A DNA stretch of 64,000 bases from positions 1-64,000 of the IMG/VR virus record IMGVR_UViG_3300032223_002784. One strand, 5' to 3'. The notes beneath the pieces were generated by a model, which had not been told where the DNA came from, made no database searches, and saw only the letters and a program-made list of their open reading frames with translations. This document shows, piece by piece, positions 36,217-46,000 of this stretch. How positions within the stretch are numbered: position 1 is the first letter of the stretch; every line of letters begins with the position of its first letter. The translations under genes and the position numbers were made by a program. The DNA comes from a virus.

Positions 36217-37108
36217 CTAAGACTTCTCTGTTTTCAAAGTCTAACCCCGCAAAAAGGCCATATTCAGATAAAGACCTTTCCTCGCCTAAATGTAATTTTC
36301 CAACTTTTTTAAAGACAAAAGTATCTATAATTTCTTTTTTAGAGATTACATCAATTTCTGCAAATTGATCTTGAAAATCAGACCATATTAACCTTCTCAT
36401 ATTTTTAGGCGGGTTTGTGTGGTCAAAGTATAAATGCGACATAAATTGTTTTGTTGGAACCACTGGGGTAAATCCGTTAGTATATGCCCTTGCTGCAATA
36501 AAAATTTCTTCTCCATAAAAAGCTATGTCTGTATTGGGTGTTATAAATGGCCCAACTGTAAAAACAGAGCCACCTGAGATTGATCTTGAAAAAATGTTGT
36601 CTTTTGGGTTTGGCATAGCTGTTTGTGTTGGTATCATTATATCTTTAAACTGTTGTACATTTTCATGAAAACTAATTTCTGAAACTGAATTTCCACGATC
36701 TTCGTCTATTGAGAAATCATCATTATACCAATAGTTTTTTGGATAATTAGTTATTAATGGTTTTTTAATTCCCATAGACTGATATTCTTGTGTAAGATTA
36801 ACTAAATATTCATCCCATCCATCTATAAATCTGCTATGTGAATCTATTTGAAAATAATAATCTTCTCCGTTATAAAAACTATGAGCTATTGATCTTCCAA
36901 CTCCCAGCCCTATATTCTCTGGAGCCTTGCTTACTTTATACTTTACACATTCTAGTTCTGGTATAGTAATTTCTTGTTTTTCAAAATAACAAAGATGTAC
37001 TCCAAAATTAATTTGATATTTTCCAGAACTTTTATTTATAGCATCCCTGATAGTTCTAGGTAACTCAAAATCATGATATGCAGCTAATTGAATAAATATA
37101 CTTTTCAT
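36203..37108 (-). CDS. GlcNAc-transferase-like glycosyltransferase
   Basis: 301 residues. IFIQLAAYHDFELPRTIRDA, INFGVHLCYFEKQE, and YYFQIDSHSRFIDGWDEYL near 94-112 match the GT60-like GlcNAc transferase group, with DSH as the metal-binding triad. A late segment HLYFDHTNPP is typical too. It likely adds a sugar to Ser/Thr-rich proteins; the neighbouring giant adhesins are rich in these residues, an attractive but unproven target. Confidence 0.75.
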   Translation of the reverse strand: MKSIFIQLAAYHDFELPRTIRDAINKSSGKYQINFGVHLCYFEKQEITIPELECVKYKVSKAPENIGLGVGRSIAHSFYNGEDYYFQIDSHSRFIDGWDEYLVNLTQEYQSMGIKKPLITNYPKNYWYNDDFSIDEDRGNSVSEISFHENVQQFKDIMIPTQTAMPNPKDNIFSRSISGGSVFTVGPFITPNTDIAFYGEEIFIAARAYTNGFTPVVPTKQFMSHLYFDHTNPPKNMRRLIWSDFQDQFAEIDVISKKEIIDTFVFKKVGKLHLGEERSLSEYGLFAGLDFENREVLVDSK

Positions 37109-38085
37109 AAATTTTCTCCGTATGGTTGCTCTTTATTATACTTTATTTGTGGTATTCCAGCAAATACTTCTGGCAAAGGTTCGTTGTTAAATGTGGGTTT
37201 TTTAAATAATTCTGGGTTTTCTTCACCCATTTTTTTTCTTTTTAAATAAAGATTAATACAGTATGCTGCTGCTGAGTTGCCTGCCTGATATTCTAGGTTA
37301 TTATATGACCCGTATCTTGCTTGAAACTTAGAGTATATAAAATCGTGATGATAACAATGAAAATGATAATAGTTTTTGTAATAATCTAACCAGTCAGATC
37401 CAGAATCAATGGTATCAATTACCTTAACATTTTTTTCTTTATATACAGAAGACAAGATTATTTCTGCTGCGTACAATGAACATACGCCAGTGCTTAAGCC
37501 TATTGTTCCTCTAAAAAAGGATTTGCCCCATTCACCATCATCATGCCATCCATAATATATATTTTTACAAAGATCATCTGATAACCTCATAATTTCTATT
37601 AAATTTTCTTTTGAACAAATTATTGTTGGACCCATATCGCTTATTCTTTTATACTCTGGATAACCAAACATTCTGGCTGCAACATAATAGTCTTTTATTT
37701 GATTTTCATTTGTCGTATAGTTCCCTCTTCCAATATATATATCATGTTTATTAAATGGAAATTCATTCATTTTTGAAGTAAATAAAACATCTGTATCTGT
37801 TTTACAAACATAGTCATATTCTTCAAGATATTCTGGTTTATCATATGGAAAAACTAAAGATTTAGCAAAACTATAATCTTTATAATATTTTTTTTCTGGA
37901 ACAATATATTTAAATACTTTAACATTTGTGTATAAATCTATATAATCCGCTACATCTGGATGAGCATAAATTATAAAAGTAAATCTTTCATCTAAATCCT
38001 GACCGCTAAAAGTCATTAGATTGCATTCGTCTATAAATTTATTATTCCAAAATTCATCAACATATGCTGTTATTGCAATTTTCAT
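37105..38085 (-). CDS. glycosyltransferase-like protein
   Basis: I start at MKIAITAYVDEFWNNKF (38085), which shares ATGA with the stop of a tiny gene upstream. 326 residues with YVCKTDTDVLF near 94-104, a DxD-type metal site, and GWHDDGEWGKSFF. The rest resembles phage GT-A proteins of no fixed family. It overlaps the GlcNAc-transferase-like gene by ATGA and likely acts with it. Confidence 0.65.
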   Translation of the reverse strand: MKIAITAYVDEFWNNKFIDECNLMTFSGQDLDERFTFIIYAHPDVADYIDLYTNVKVFKYIVPEKKYYKDYSFAKSLVFPYDKPEYLEEYDYVCKTDTDVLFTSKMNEFPFNKHDIYIGRGNYTTNENQIKDYYVAARMFGYPEYKRISDMGPTIICSKENLIEIMRLSDDLCKNIYYGWHDDGEWGKSFFRGTIGLSTGVCSLYAAEIILSSVYKEKNVKVIDTIDSGSDWLDYYKNYYHFHCYHHDFIYSKFQARYGSYNNLEYQAGNSAAAYCINLYLKRKKMGEENPELFKKPTFNNEPLPEVFAGIPQIKYNKEQPYGENL

Positions 38086-38177
38086 TTTAACCCCAAATTG
38101 CTGATGCACAAGTTGCATAAACCATTTGGATCTATTTGCGCCATACTTATTGGAAAAAAGTATTTATTATTATTCAT
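38082..38177 (-). CDS. 31-residue frame resembling a broken radical-SAM start
   Basis: Encodes MNNNKYFFPISMAQIDPNGL followed by CNLC and a short end. The phrase I-D-P-N-G-L-C-N is how radical-SAM enzymes of glycan clusters begin, where a C-x-x-x-C-x-x-C cluster would follow. Here the frame stops after eleven more residues with an ATGA overlap to the glycosyltransferase. Either a decayed gene or an unrelated micropeptide. Confidence 0.35.
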   Translation of the reverse strand: MNNNKYFFPISMAQIDPNGLCNLCISNLGLK

Positions 38178-38186
38178 TTTATTGAA

Positions 38187-38255
38187 TCACTGGTCCTTGT
38201 CTGTTAATGTATATTTGTAGTGTTGTGTAAAAATCTTATATGAATGAAGAATCAT
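38187..38255 (-). CDS. possible 22-residue frame
   Basis: MILHSYKIFTQHYKYTLTDK in the gap between the adhesin gene and the small frame at 38082. There is no clear ribosome binding site. I give it low weight; the gap of 143 bases otherwise shows only AT-rich sequence. Confidence 0.15.
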   Translation of the reverse strand: MILHSYKIFTQHYKYTLTDKDQ

Positions 38256-38261
38256 TATTTA

Positions 38262-41200
38262 TTATCCTACAGCTCCAACATATGCTGAAGCACCTGCACT
38301 ATTTTTTGCACGTACATAAATTCTTACCCATTTATAGCTTCCAGTAGTTTGTGTACCCGCTAAAGAAAGTCCAGCTGTTGTGCCTGGTGAAGTTGGTGTT
38401 GCGTTTGTATAAACATTAGAAAATGGACCTGCCTGTAACATTCCGCATTGTACATAAAAGTCATATCCCGTAGCTGCACTATGTGTTGAATCAACTGTTG
38501 GTGCTGACCAACTTGCACTAAATGGTAAAGTTACTCCCGATGCTGCTGAACTGGCTGTCAAATTATTTACCGTATTTGGTATAGTGATAGGTGCTGCAGT
38601 AGTAGTTGTAGTTGGTGCTGCAGTAGTAGTTGTAGTAGTTGTAGTAGTGGTTGTAGTAGTTGGTGCTGCAGTAGTAGTTGTAGTGGTTGTAGTAGTAGTT
38701 GTAGTAGTGGTGGTTGCACTAGTAGTAGCACCACCTAAACTTACCCAGGATCCATTTCCATTATAATTAACTCCTCTAACCCAGTAGTATCTTGTTGTTG
38801 CAGCTGCTAAGGAGTCAACATATGAGCTTGCCGTATCTAGTGCTGTGTAGGTTGCAGCTGTTGAAGAAATTGGTGCAGAGTTAATTGAAGATGAATAAAT
38901 ATCATATCTAGCAGCTGTAGCTGGGGAAGTATTATGAATATTGTTTTTAATGGTAGACCAATAGTTATATGTAGAATCATTATATTGGGTCCATGAAGGT
39001 GTAAGAGTAGTTGTACCTATTGTTACTCCTTTGGATGTTGGTGATTGTGGAGCACCAGGATAGAACCAGTTTGCCGTTGTTCCTGTTTGACCACTAACAT
39101 TTGAATATGTTGTTGTGCTGTTTTGCCCTGTACCATTTGGACCACTCCATCCAGTTGCTACCATATAATAATATCCAGCTTCTGGTATATCGTATAACTT
39201 ATTTAACGATGTATCTATTGTTCCAGAATCATATAATAAATAAGTGTTTACATTTCCATATGAAGAAACCCCGCCACCATTTGTAGCTCTATATATTGAG
39301 ACTACAATACTAGAAGCATTTGTTGATGAAACAGATATGTATCCTTGTGTACCAGAAACTCCTGAAGAGCCCTGAATAACTACAAATGTAGGTGCTGATG
39401 GAATAACAGAATATGTTGCATTAAATGACCCTAGGCCTCCTGCTGCTGTTGCATAGCTTGGAGTAATTGCTGTTGTTGTTGGCAGAGTTCCTAAATTTGT
39501 ATTAGTTCCAGTTCCATCTGTTGTTGAATATGCAGTTACATTGTTTAATGTAAATGTTCCTCCATTTGCAGTCATATCTAATGTAAAGGTTGTACCTGTT
39601 TGAGAAGCACTTGTAAATGTTCCATTTCCAGAAGTGGCTCCAGATATTGTATAATTTACTTTATAGCTTCCAGCATTTGTTGCTGATGCCCAGCTTACTC
39701 CCGCCACCTTGTTAGCTCCAACTGCAGTTATAGTGGCATAAAAAGTTCCAGAATTAGTTATGGGCCAGTAATCATCATATGTTCCATTCCCTTGGCCTAA
39801 TGACGTAGATGTAGATAAAAAATCAGTTGCTGTATGACCCGTAGATATATATGGGGATAAAACTGTATAGTTTCCATTGCTAAAACTTGTTCCATAAATA
39901 GTTTCTGTATATGAAGATGTATTAGATGGCTTTGAACCAACAACCCAATCCAACATAACAGCATTTATATAAGTTGATCCAGTTCCTTGAACTATTGTTG
40001 GTGTACTTGGAGTTGTTGGTGCAGTACTTGCATTGTACACATTATTAATTGTAAATGCACCCACAGGTGCAACAGGAACTGCTGTCTGATTTAGTTGTGA
40101 ACCAGAATACGATAGTCCTGTAGCATATTTATATTTTGGAGTAACATAAACAGTATATGTTGATCCATTCGTTAATCCCGTTGGCGAAACAGATGTTAGG
40201 GTTGAATCTGTAAGTGGATATCCAGTTAGTGATGTTCCTAAGTTATTTCTAACATCTATGTCATAAACATTTGCAGTGGTGGAAGACCATCCTTGAGTAA
40301 ATGTACCTGATCCTTGAGTTTGAGTTCCCCACGATATTGTTGGAAAATCTTGTCCAGTAGGTACTATCCCACCTGAGAATGCTGCACTTCCAGGAACCCC
40401 CTGCATTGATGAGCCTGTATATGGATACATATCTGTTGTTGTAGTATAAGAACTTCCTGGTGATGCTGTAAAGACATAAGCGGTATTAGCACTTGTATTC
40501 ACATAATTTGTAATGTTTGGCAAATAAACAGACACGCCTGCGCCACTTATATAATAATATCCATAGATGTTAACAGAAAGAGTATTTGTTCCTGTTGTAT
40601 AATAAGTCCATGTATTTCCAGATGTGAAACTTTTTATTACTATATTACTAATATTTCCTGGTGGCCCTGGCGTAATAGCTGATCCCATATATATCCATCC
40701 AGAGTACCCAAGAACGGGATCATTATTTCTTCCTCGTACCCAATAATAATAAGTAGTATTTCCAGTAAGTGGCACCACTGTATCAGTAAATGTATTGTTT
40801 GTCGTATAAGATCCAATTGGAAGAGTTCCAGTAGCGGTAACACTTGAAGATGGTGTTGTAGCTGATGAAGAACCATAATATTCAAGAGTATTATTATTAC
40901 TTTGAAATGTTACGTTATCTCCTAAATAGCTACTTTGAGCTACTAATTTCCAGTTTGACGGAATATAACTTAAAGTTATTCCTAGGGAAGTTGTAGCTGC
41001 AACTGATTGTGATGAAGTTCCTATTGGCACTCCAGGATAAAATATATTTGTGTTATATATTGTAGAATAATCGCTTGTAGTTCCATGAGAATTAGTAGCC
41101 GTTACATACATATAATAATATCCATAACTTGGTATACTATAAATTAATGTCCCAGTGCTTGATGTGGCTGTATCATATGTTGTCTGTGTTGCCCAGCTAC

Positions 41201-43025
41201 TACTACCTGATCTATATATAGTCGCAGTCATAGATGTTGCGCCTGTTGCGGTAGCTTTTATATAACCATTATTACCAATAAGTCCACTTAAGCCTTGGCT
41301 ATATGTAAATTGCAATGTTCCAGGTGCGGGTGTAGAGTTATATGGTCCATATGAGGCACTTCTTATTCCTACCCCCGCTGCGTTATAAGCGATAACACTA
41401 TAATAATATGAGCCAGCTGGCAATCCCGTATAATTAATTGCACTATTATTTGTTGTTTTTGTTGTTCCTATGTTAGTCCAGGGACCGCTAGAAGCAGAAG
41501 AATAAGATAATTGATAATATGAAGAAGAATAAAGACTTCCCCAAGTTACGTCTGCAGCTTGATCTGCTGTCCAGGTCATAACAGTAATTGATTGTTGCTC
41601 TGGTAAATCATACATTAATTGAGGAATATTATAATAAAAATCGGAATATGCCCCACTTGTTCCATTTTCTGCTATTGTTTCGCTTGTAATATATTTACCA
41701 CCACTTGTTACTCCTCCCGCTCCTGTTGCAGTTGTATATTGATATGCTGGAAGAATAAATGAGTGATTTTGGTTTTGAGATGTATCAAGCCCACCTGCAG
41801 AATAAAATATTCCAGGTACGGGGACATATGTTGTATAAACTTTTCCAGATGAGTTTGTGATATACCCTCCCGTTCCATTTGTTGTCACCGTTGAAGAATT
41901 CAGCCAATATGGAAGCCACGACACTGCATATGTACCGCTTGGTGCTGGAGTCCAAGTTCCTGTATTAATATTTACTGTTCCCCCAGCAGTGAAAGATATT
42001 GCAGAATTTGTTTTAGCAGAATCATAAATATAACCTACTGGCGAACTTGCCGTCATTGTTGGAGCAGTTACAACTACTGGAGGAGAACTCATCAAACTTG
42101 TTGATCCAAAAGCAATTACTGGTGATCCAGAATAATCTGTACCGCTATTATATTCTGTTTCAATAACATAAAAATAATTATTCAAATCTGTAGTTGTATT
42201 TGTTGTATATGTTGATATTAATTGCATATTTGTTGCATTCCATCCCTGAGATATTCCTATCCCAGAAGTTATTGGAGTAGCATTTGACACTATGCTTGCA
42301 GCATCAGTATATAGAGTTGTACTTTTATACCATTTAACTGTTCCCCTTGATGCATCTGTTGCATATGGTTCGGTATTATCCCAGTTAGCGGTCCATGTTA
42401 TTGTTGCCCCAGGCTTTAAGGTTCCAGTAGAGTATGTAAACCCATAATTAGTATTTGAAGGAGATTGAGAAACAACCCATACTTTATACCAACCTGTTGA
42501 TTGTAAATCAACCCCTGGAATATTTTGTGTATTATTATCAGTTATTTCAAAATCTAAATACTGCCCAGCCCATTGTGAGTTAATGGTAAGTCCATTATAA
42601 TTTTTTGTTCTTAAATCAACTTTTACAGCTGAAGAATACGTTCCAGATAACGGTGATCCTGTTGTGTAATCTGTTGGAATAGTTAAAGTTCCACCCGTTG
42701 AAGTGCTATTTAATAAAACACGATATGCATAGCTTGTGCCCGTAAAACCAGTATTGTCCCATGTACCATTTAATCCATAAAGTATATTGCCAGCGGTGGT
42801 GAGTCTTACATAAGTATTTACATATACGGGTGATCCAGTAGTGCTAGTTGAAAACCAGGGGGAAACTGTTGTATACGGACCTACTTTTGGCCAAAATTGT
42901 TTCCAAACTCCTACTGCAGTTTTTATATATAATCTTTTTGCAGGAGACCATGTACTTACTGCTGTTTTAATAAAGAATTTTTTAGTTGTTGTCCATGTAT
43001 TTGTTGCTGTTTTAAAATATAACAT
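38262..43025 (-). CDS. giant tail-fibre adhesin with Thr-rich linker
   Basis: 1587 residues. The N-terminus repeats a short beta unit four times (YFKTATNTW, FIKTAVSTW, YIKTAVGVW), typical of phage tail-tip proteins. A long array of fibronectin-III-like domains rich in Ser, Thr, Gly and Tyr follows, then near 1430-1482 poly-Thr runs broken by AAP, and a last Fn3-like domain. Probably a host-binding fibre; the linker should be flexible or glycosylated. Its start is directly after the stop of the 2313-residue gene. Confidence 0.7.
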   Translation of the reverse strand: MLYFKTATNTWTTTKKFFIKTAVSTWSPAKRLYIKTAVGVWKQFWPKVGPYTTVSPWFSTSTTGSPVYVNTYVRLTTAGNILYGLNGTWDNTGFTGTSYAYRVLLNSTSTGGTLTIPTDYTTGSPLSGTYSSAVKVDLRTKNYNGLTINSQWAGQYLDFEITDNNTQNIPGVDLQSTGWYKVWVVSQSPSNTNYGFTYSTGTLKPGATITWTANWDNTEPYATDASRGTVKWYKSTTLYTDAASIVSNATPITSGIGISQGWNATNMQLISTYTTNTTTDLNNYFYVIETEYNSGTDYSGSPVIAFGSTSLMSSPPVVVTAPTMTASSPVGYIYDSAKTNSAISFTAGGTVNINTGTWTPAPSGTYAVSWLPYWLNSSTVTTNGTGGYITNSSGKVYTTYVPVPGIFYSAGGLDTSQNQNHSFILPAYQYTTATGAGGVTSGGKYITSETIAENGTSGAYSDFYYNIPQLMYDLPEQQSITVMTWTADQAADVTWGSLYSSSYYQLSYSSASSGPWTNIGTTKTTNNSAINYTGLPAGSYYYSVIAYNAAGVGIRSASYGPYNSTPAPGTLQFTYSQGLSGLIGNNGYIKATATGATSMTATIYRSGSSSWATQTTYDTATSSTGTLIYSIPSYGYYYMYVTATNSHGTTSDYSTIYNTNIFYPGVPIGTSSQSVAATTSLGITLSYIPSNWKLVAQSSYLGDNVTFQSNNNTLEYYGSSSATTPSSSVTATGTLPIGSYTTNNTFTDTVVPLTGNTTYYYWVRGRNNDPVLGYSGWIYMGSAITPGPPGNISNIVIKSFTSGNTWTYYTTGTNTLSVNIYGYYYISGAGVSVYLPNITNYVNTSANTAYVFTASPGSSYTTTTDMYPYTGSSMQGVPGSAAFSGGIVPTGQDFPTISWGTQTQGSGTFTQGWSSTTANVYDIDVRNNLGTSLTGYPLTDSTLTSVSPTGLTNGSTYTVYVTPKYKYATGLSYSGSQLNQTAVPVAPVGAFTINNVYNASTAPTTPSTPTIVQGTGSTYINAVMLDWVVGSKPSNTSSYTETIYGTSFSNGNYTVLSPYISTGHTATDFLSTSTSLGQGNGTYDDYWPITNSGTFYATITAVGANKVAGVSWASATNAGSYKVNYTISGATSGNGTFTSASQTGTTFTLDMTANGGTFTLNNVTAYSTTDGTGTNTNLGTLPTTTAITPSYATAAGGLGSFNATYSVIPSAPTFVVIQGSSGVSGTQGYISVSSTNASSIVVSIYRATNGGGVSSYGNVNTYLLYDSGTIDTSLNKLYDIPEAGYYYMVATGWSGPNGTGQNSTTTYSNVSGQTGTTANWFYPGAPQSPTSKGVTIGTTTLTPSWTQYNDSTYNYWSTIKNNIHNTSPATAARYDIYSSSINSAPISSTAATYTALDTASSYVDSLAAATTRYYWVRGVNYNGNGSWVSLGGATTSATTTTTTTTTTTTTTTAAPTTTTTTTTTTTTTAAPTTTTTAAPITIPNTVNNLTASSAASGVTLPFSASWSAPTVDSTHSAATGYDFYVQCGMLQAGPFSNVYTNATPTSPGTTAGLSLAGTQTTGSYKWVRIYVRAKNSAGASAYVGAVG
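38591..38731 (-). repeat. triplet-repeat tract coding poly-Thr
   Basis: Near-perfect repeats of ACT/ACA codons broken by GCTGCACC-type units give about 40 Thr residues with three AAP breaks. Such tracts can change length by slippage, so this fibre linker may vary between phages. Confidence 0.8.
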
Positions 43026-46000
43026 TTAGTATGATACCCACAAATCTCCTACGTACCCGCTTGAAGCTTGTGGGGTTGTTGCTGCTGGTGCATTATATAT
43101 TGCATATCCACGAATTATATCTCCTGCTGTAATTCCTGCTGAAGTAACGGTGTTAGGAGCAACCATTATTGTTCTCAAGAAATTAGCATTGGTTGTCAGG
43201 GTTGAGCTTCCTGCAGCACCATCGCTTGTACCAGATTGTGAAATATCTCCATACACGCTAAGGCCATTGATTGATAATCCATTAGTTCCAAGTTTTACAT
43301 ACTGTGTCCCTGCATTAAAGTACTGTGTTCCGTTATTATAATAATAATATGTATTTGATGGCACGAGGGTTTGCATAACAATTCCAGTTGATGCAAAAGA
43401 TTGAAAAACATTTGAGTTTGCCTGCATATAAATTCCACTTGAATTCATAGCTTGATAAACTCCTGTTGCTGCTTGCATATACACGCTATTTGTGGTTGCT
43501 CCTGTTGGCGAACCTGTGGGTAAAGTTGGTCCAAATAAACTTATAAATGTATTTGTACTGGCACTTAGATTAATTGTACCATTAGAGAATGTAGCCCACG
43601 AACCATATGTTGTTGATGGTGTGTATGTTGTTGGATTGGTTGAAGTATATATTAATATTCCAGCAGTTGTTGGAAAGTTTGTTGATCCCGCTTTATCAAT
43701 TATCATTCCAACTGCAGGTCCACCAGAAAGTTGTAGTCCTGTTGTTGTTGCACTAATAAATGGGCTGCTTGATCCAGTGCTAAAGTAATCCCATGCACCA
43801 GTATACATACCAATTCCATTAACTCTTGTGCCATATGAATCTTTAAATCCGCCACCGCTTGCTGATGTTCCCATTGCAAGAAATGGTGTGCCCGTAGGTG
43901 CTGTTGAATCAGTAAGAGAAGGGGACGATCCTCCCCAAGGTTGTGTACTAGTAGCTGCTGGTGCGGTTAAATAAACATTGTTATTTCTTGTTATTAAATA
44001 TGCAGTTCCAGCAACATCACCTAAAGATATCCAGTCTTTAGCTGCATCAATTGTTATAATATTTTTTGTGCTTGCTGTTCCAGCTGTTGAAACTGTAATA
44101 GCACCAGTTATATCTGCTCCTCTTGCATAAAGTTTTCCACCTAATGTGACTCTAAAAGCATTTGTTGTTGAATCACCTGCTGCACCACCTGTTCCCGCCC
44201 AAAATACGTTAGTGCCAGTTGTTGTGGCTGCACCATATATACCAGCAGAATATCCAGCTACGCTTCCATTTGATACAGATATTGTTCCTGCAGACGAGTC
44301 TAGGGCTATATTTCCATTTCCACCAGAGGATATGCTGGCTATTTTACTTGCATTAATTGTCCATCCGCCTAGATATGCAGCAGTACTATAAAGATTATAT
44401 AGCGTTCCATCTGGGGCGGTAGATGGCGTTGTAAGTAATTGTGTTGAGGTAGAGCCAGATGTCCAAGCATATAGTCCGCTAGGATTAAATATTAATCCTG
44501 GAGTGCCTGATGCTGGCAATGTTCCAGATGTTTGTGGAGAATATAATGAACCTCCAGATATCAATACGTTTCCAGTAAAAGATCCACCAGTTGCATTTAT
44601 TGGGCCAGATAGGTATGCACTTGATGCATACAGCGTTCCATCAGTTCCAATATGTGCTCCAGATGCTGGTCTAAAGATAATTACTGTTGATGTTGGAATA
44701 TTAGCTGATACGCTTGCACTTAAAACAACTGTTGTGGATGTTACAGAGCTTACAGTGGTTCCTGCTGGCAATAATGGAATTCCCGCTGCAGTATATGCAT
44801 AAACAACCATACCTGCAACTGGTGAAACTGACGCTCCATTAATTGTAGTTGCTGTAGTAGTAAATGTAAGTGTGGTTCCAGATGCAGTTGCTGCTGATGT
44901 TGTAAGCTTTAATGGCTGTACTATAGATCCAACATCTAATGTTCCACCTGTAATAATTGCATTGTTGGCATATAGCGTACCTGAAGGTGTCACTGCAAAT
45001 TTAGTATTATCTCCACCTGATGCTGTTGATCCTGCCCATATAGAATATGATGCTGCTGCAAGCGAATTAATTCCAACGTATGAACCCGCTGATCCAAGGT
45101 TTTGAATAGAATTTGTTCCAACTATCCAGTTACCAATTCTTGCATCAGTTGTGGTAAATGTTCCAGTCCCAGTAGTTACATTTCCTAGAATCTGTGTGGT
45201 TGGATTTCCAGATGAATCGTATGCAGAAATATTATTTGATTGAATTGTAACTCTTCCACCACTATTTGTTAACATGGCGGTTCCACTATTTGCATAAGTA
45301 TATGTATTTAATCCAGTTGATGCTACAGAGAATGATGTTGTTGAAGGTGCTGGGGTAGCAAGAATGGTTCCTGATGTTACATTAAATACTGAAGGATAAA
45401 CTCCAACTACTGTAACTGATTGACCCGCTACAAATGTTGAAGCAGCTGCTGGAGATATAGTATATGTTGTATATGTTGTTGTAGCCACTACATTAGAAAT
45501 TGTATAGCTTGTAGCAGCAATAATAGAACCAGTTGAAGAAATTAATAACGGTCCATTAAATGAACCTCTACTTGCATTAACTTGTCCCGATATATTGAGT
45601 GCATTTTGATCCCATACAACTTGATTTCCTGAAGCTCCTACTGAAAAATATCCATTTGAATACCATTGGTTGTAGTTATTAATATACATTCCATCAAGCG
45701 ACCCCGCTGCTGTTCCACTTACTGGAATATTTATAGGGTTTACGCCTTTACCAATTTTCATGGTTCCACTATTAACAGTCATTGCTCCAGCGAAATTACC
45801 TGCTGTAGCATTAATGGTTCCTGTTGCAGTCAAAGCATTTGTTGATGGGTCAAATTTAAATTGATCATTTAATGAAAAGTATCCAGCAGTGTCAATATAG
45901 AATGGAGTTCCATTGTTAAACCAAACGCCAGTACCTGAATAAAGTCTATTTACTGGTTGTGCAGTTTGTATATTGCTATATGTTCCTGATCCATCAATAT

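Noticed and set aside
38584-38766. Plus-strand poly-Val frame opposite the Thr tract
   Set aside because: It is the mirror of the triplet repeat in the minus-strand fibre gene and has no start context.
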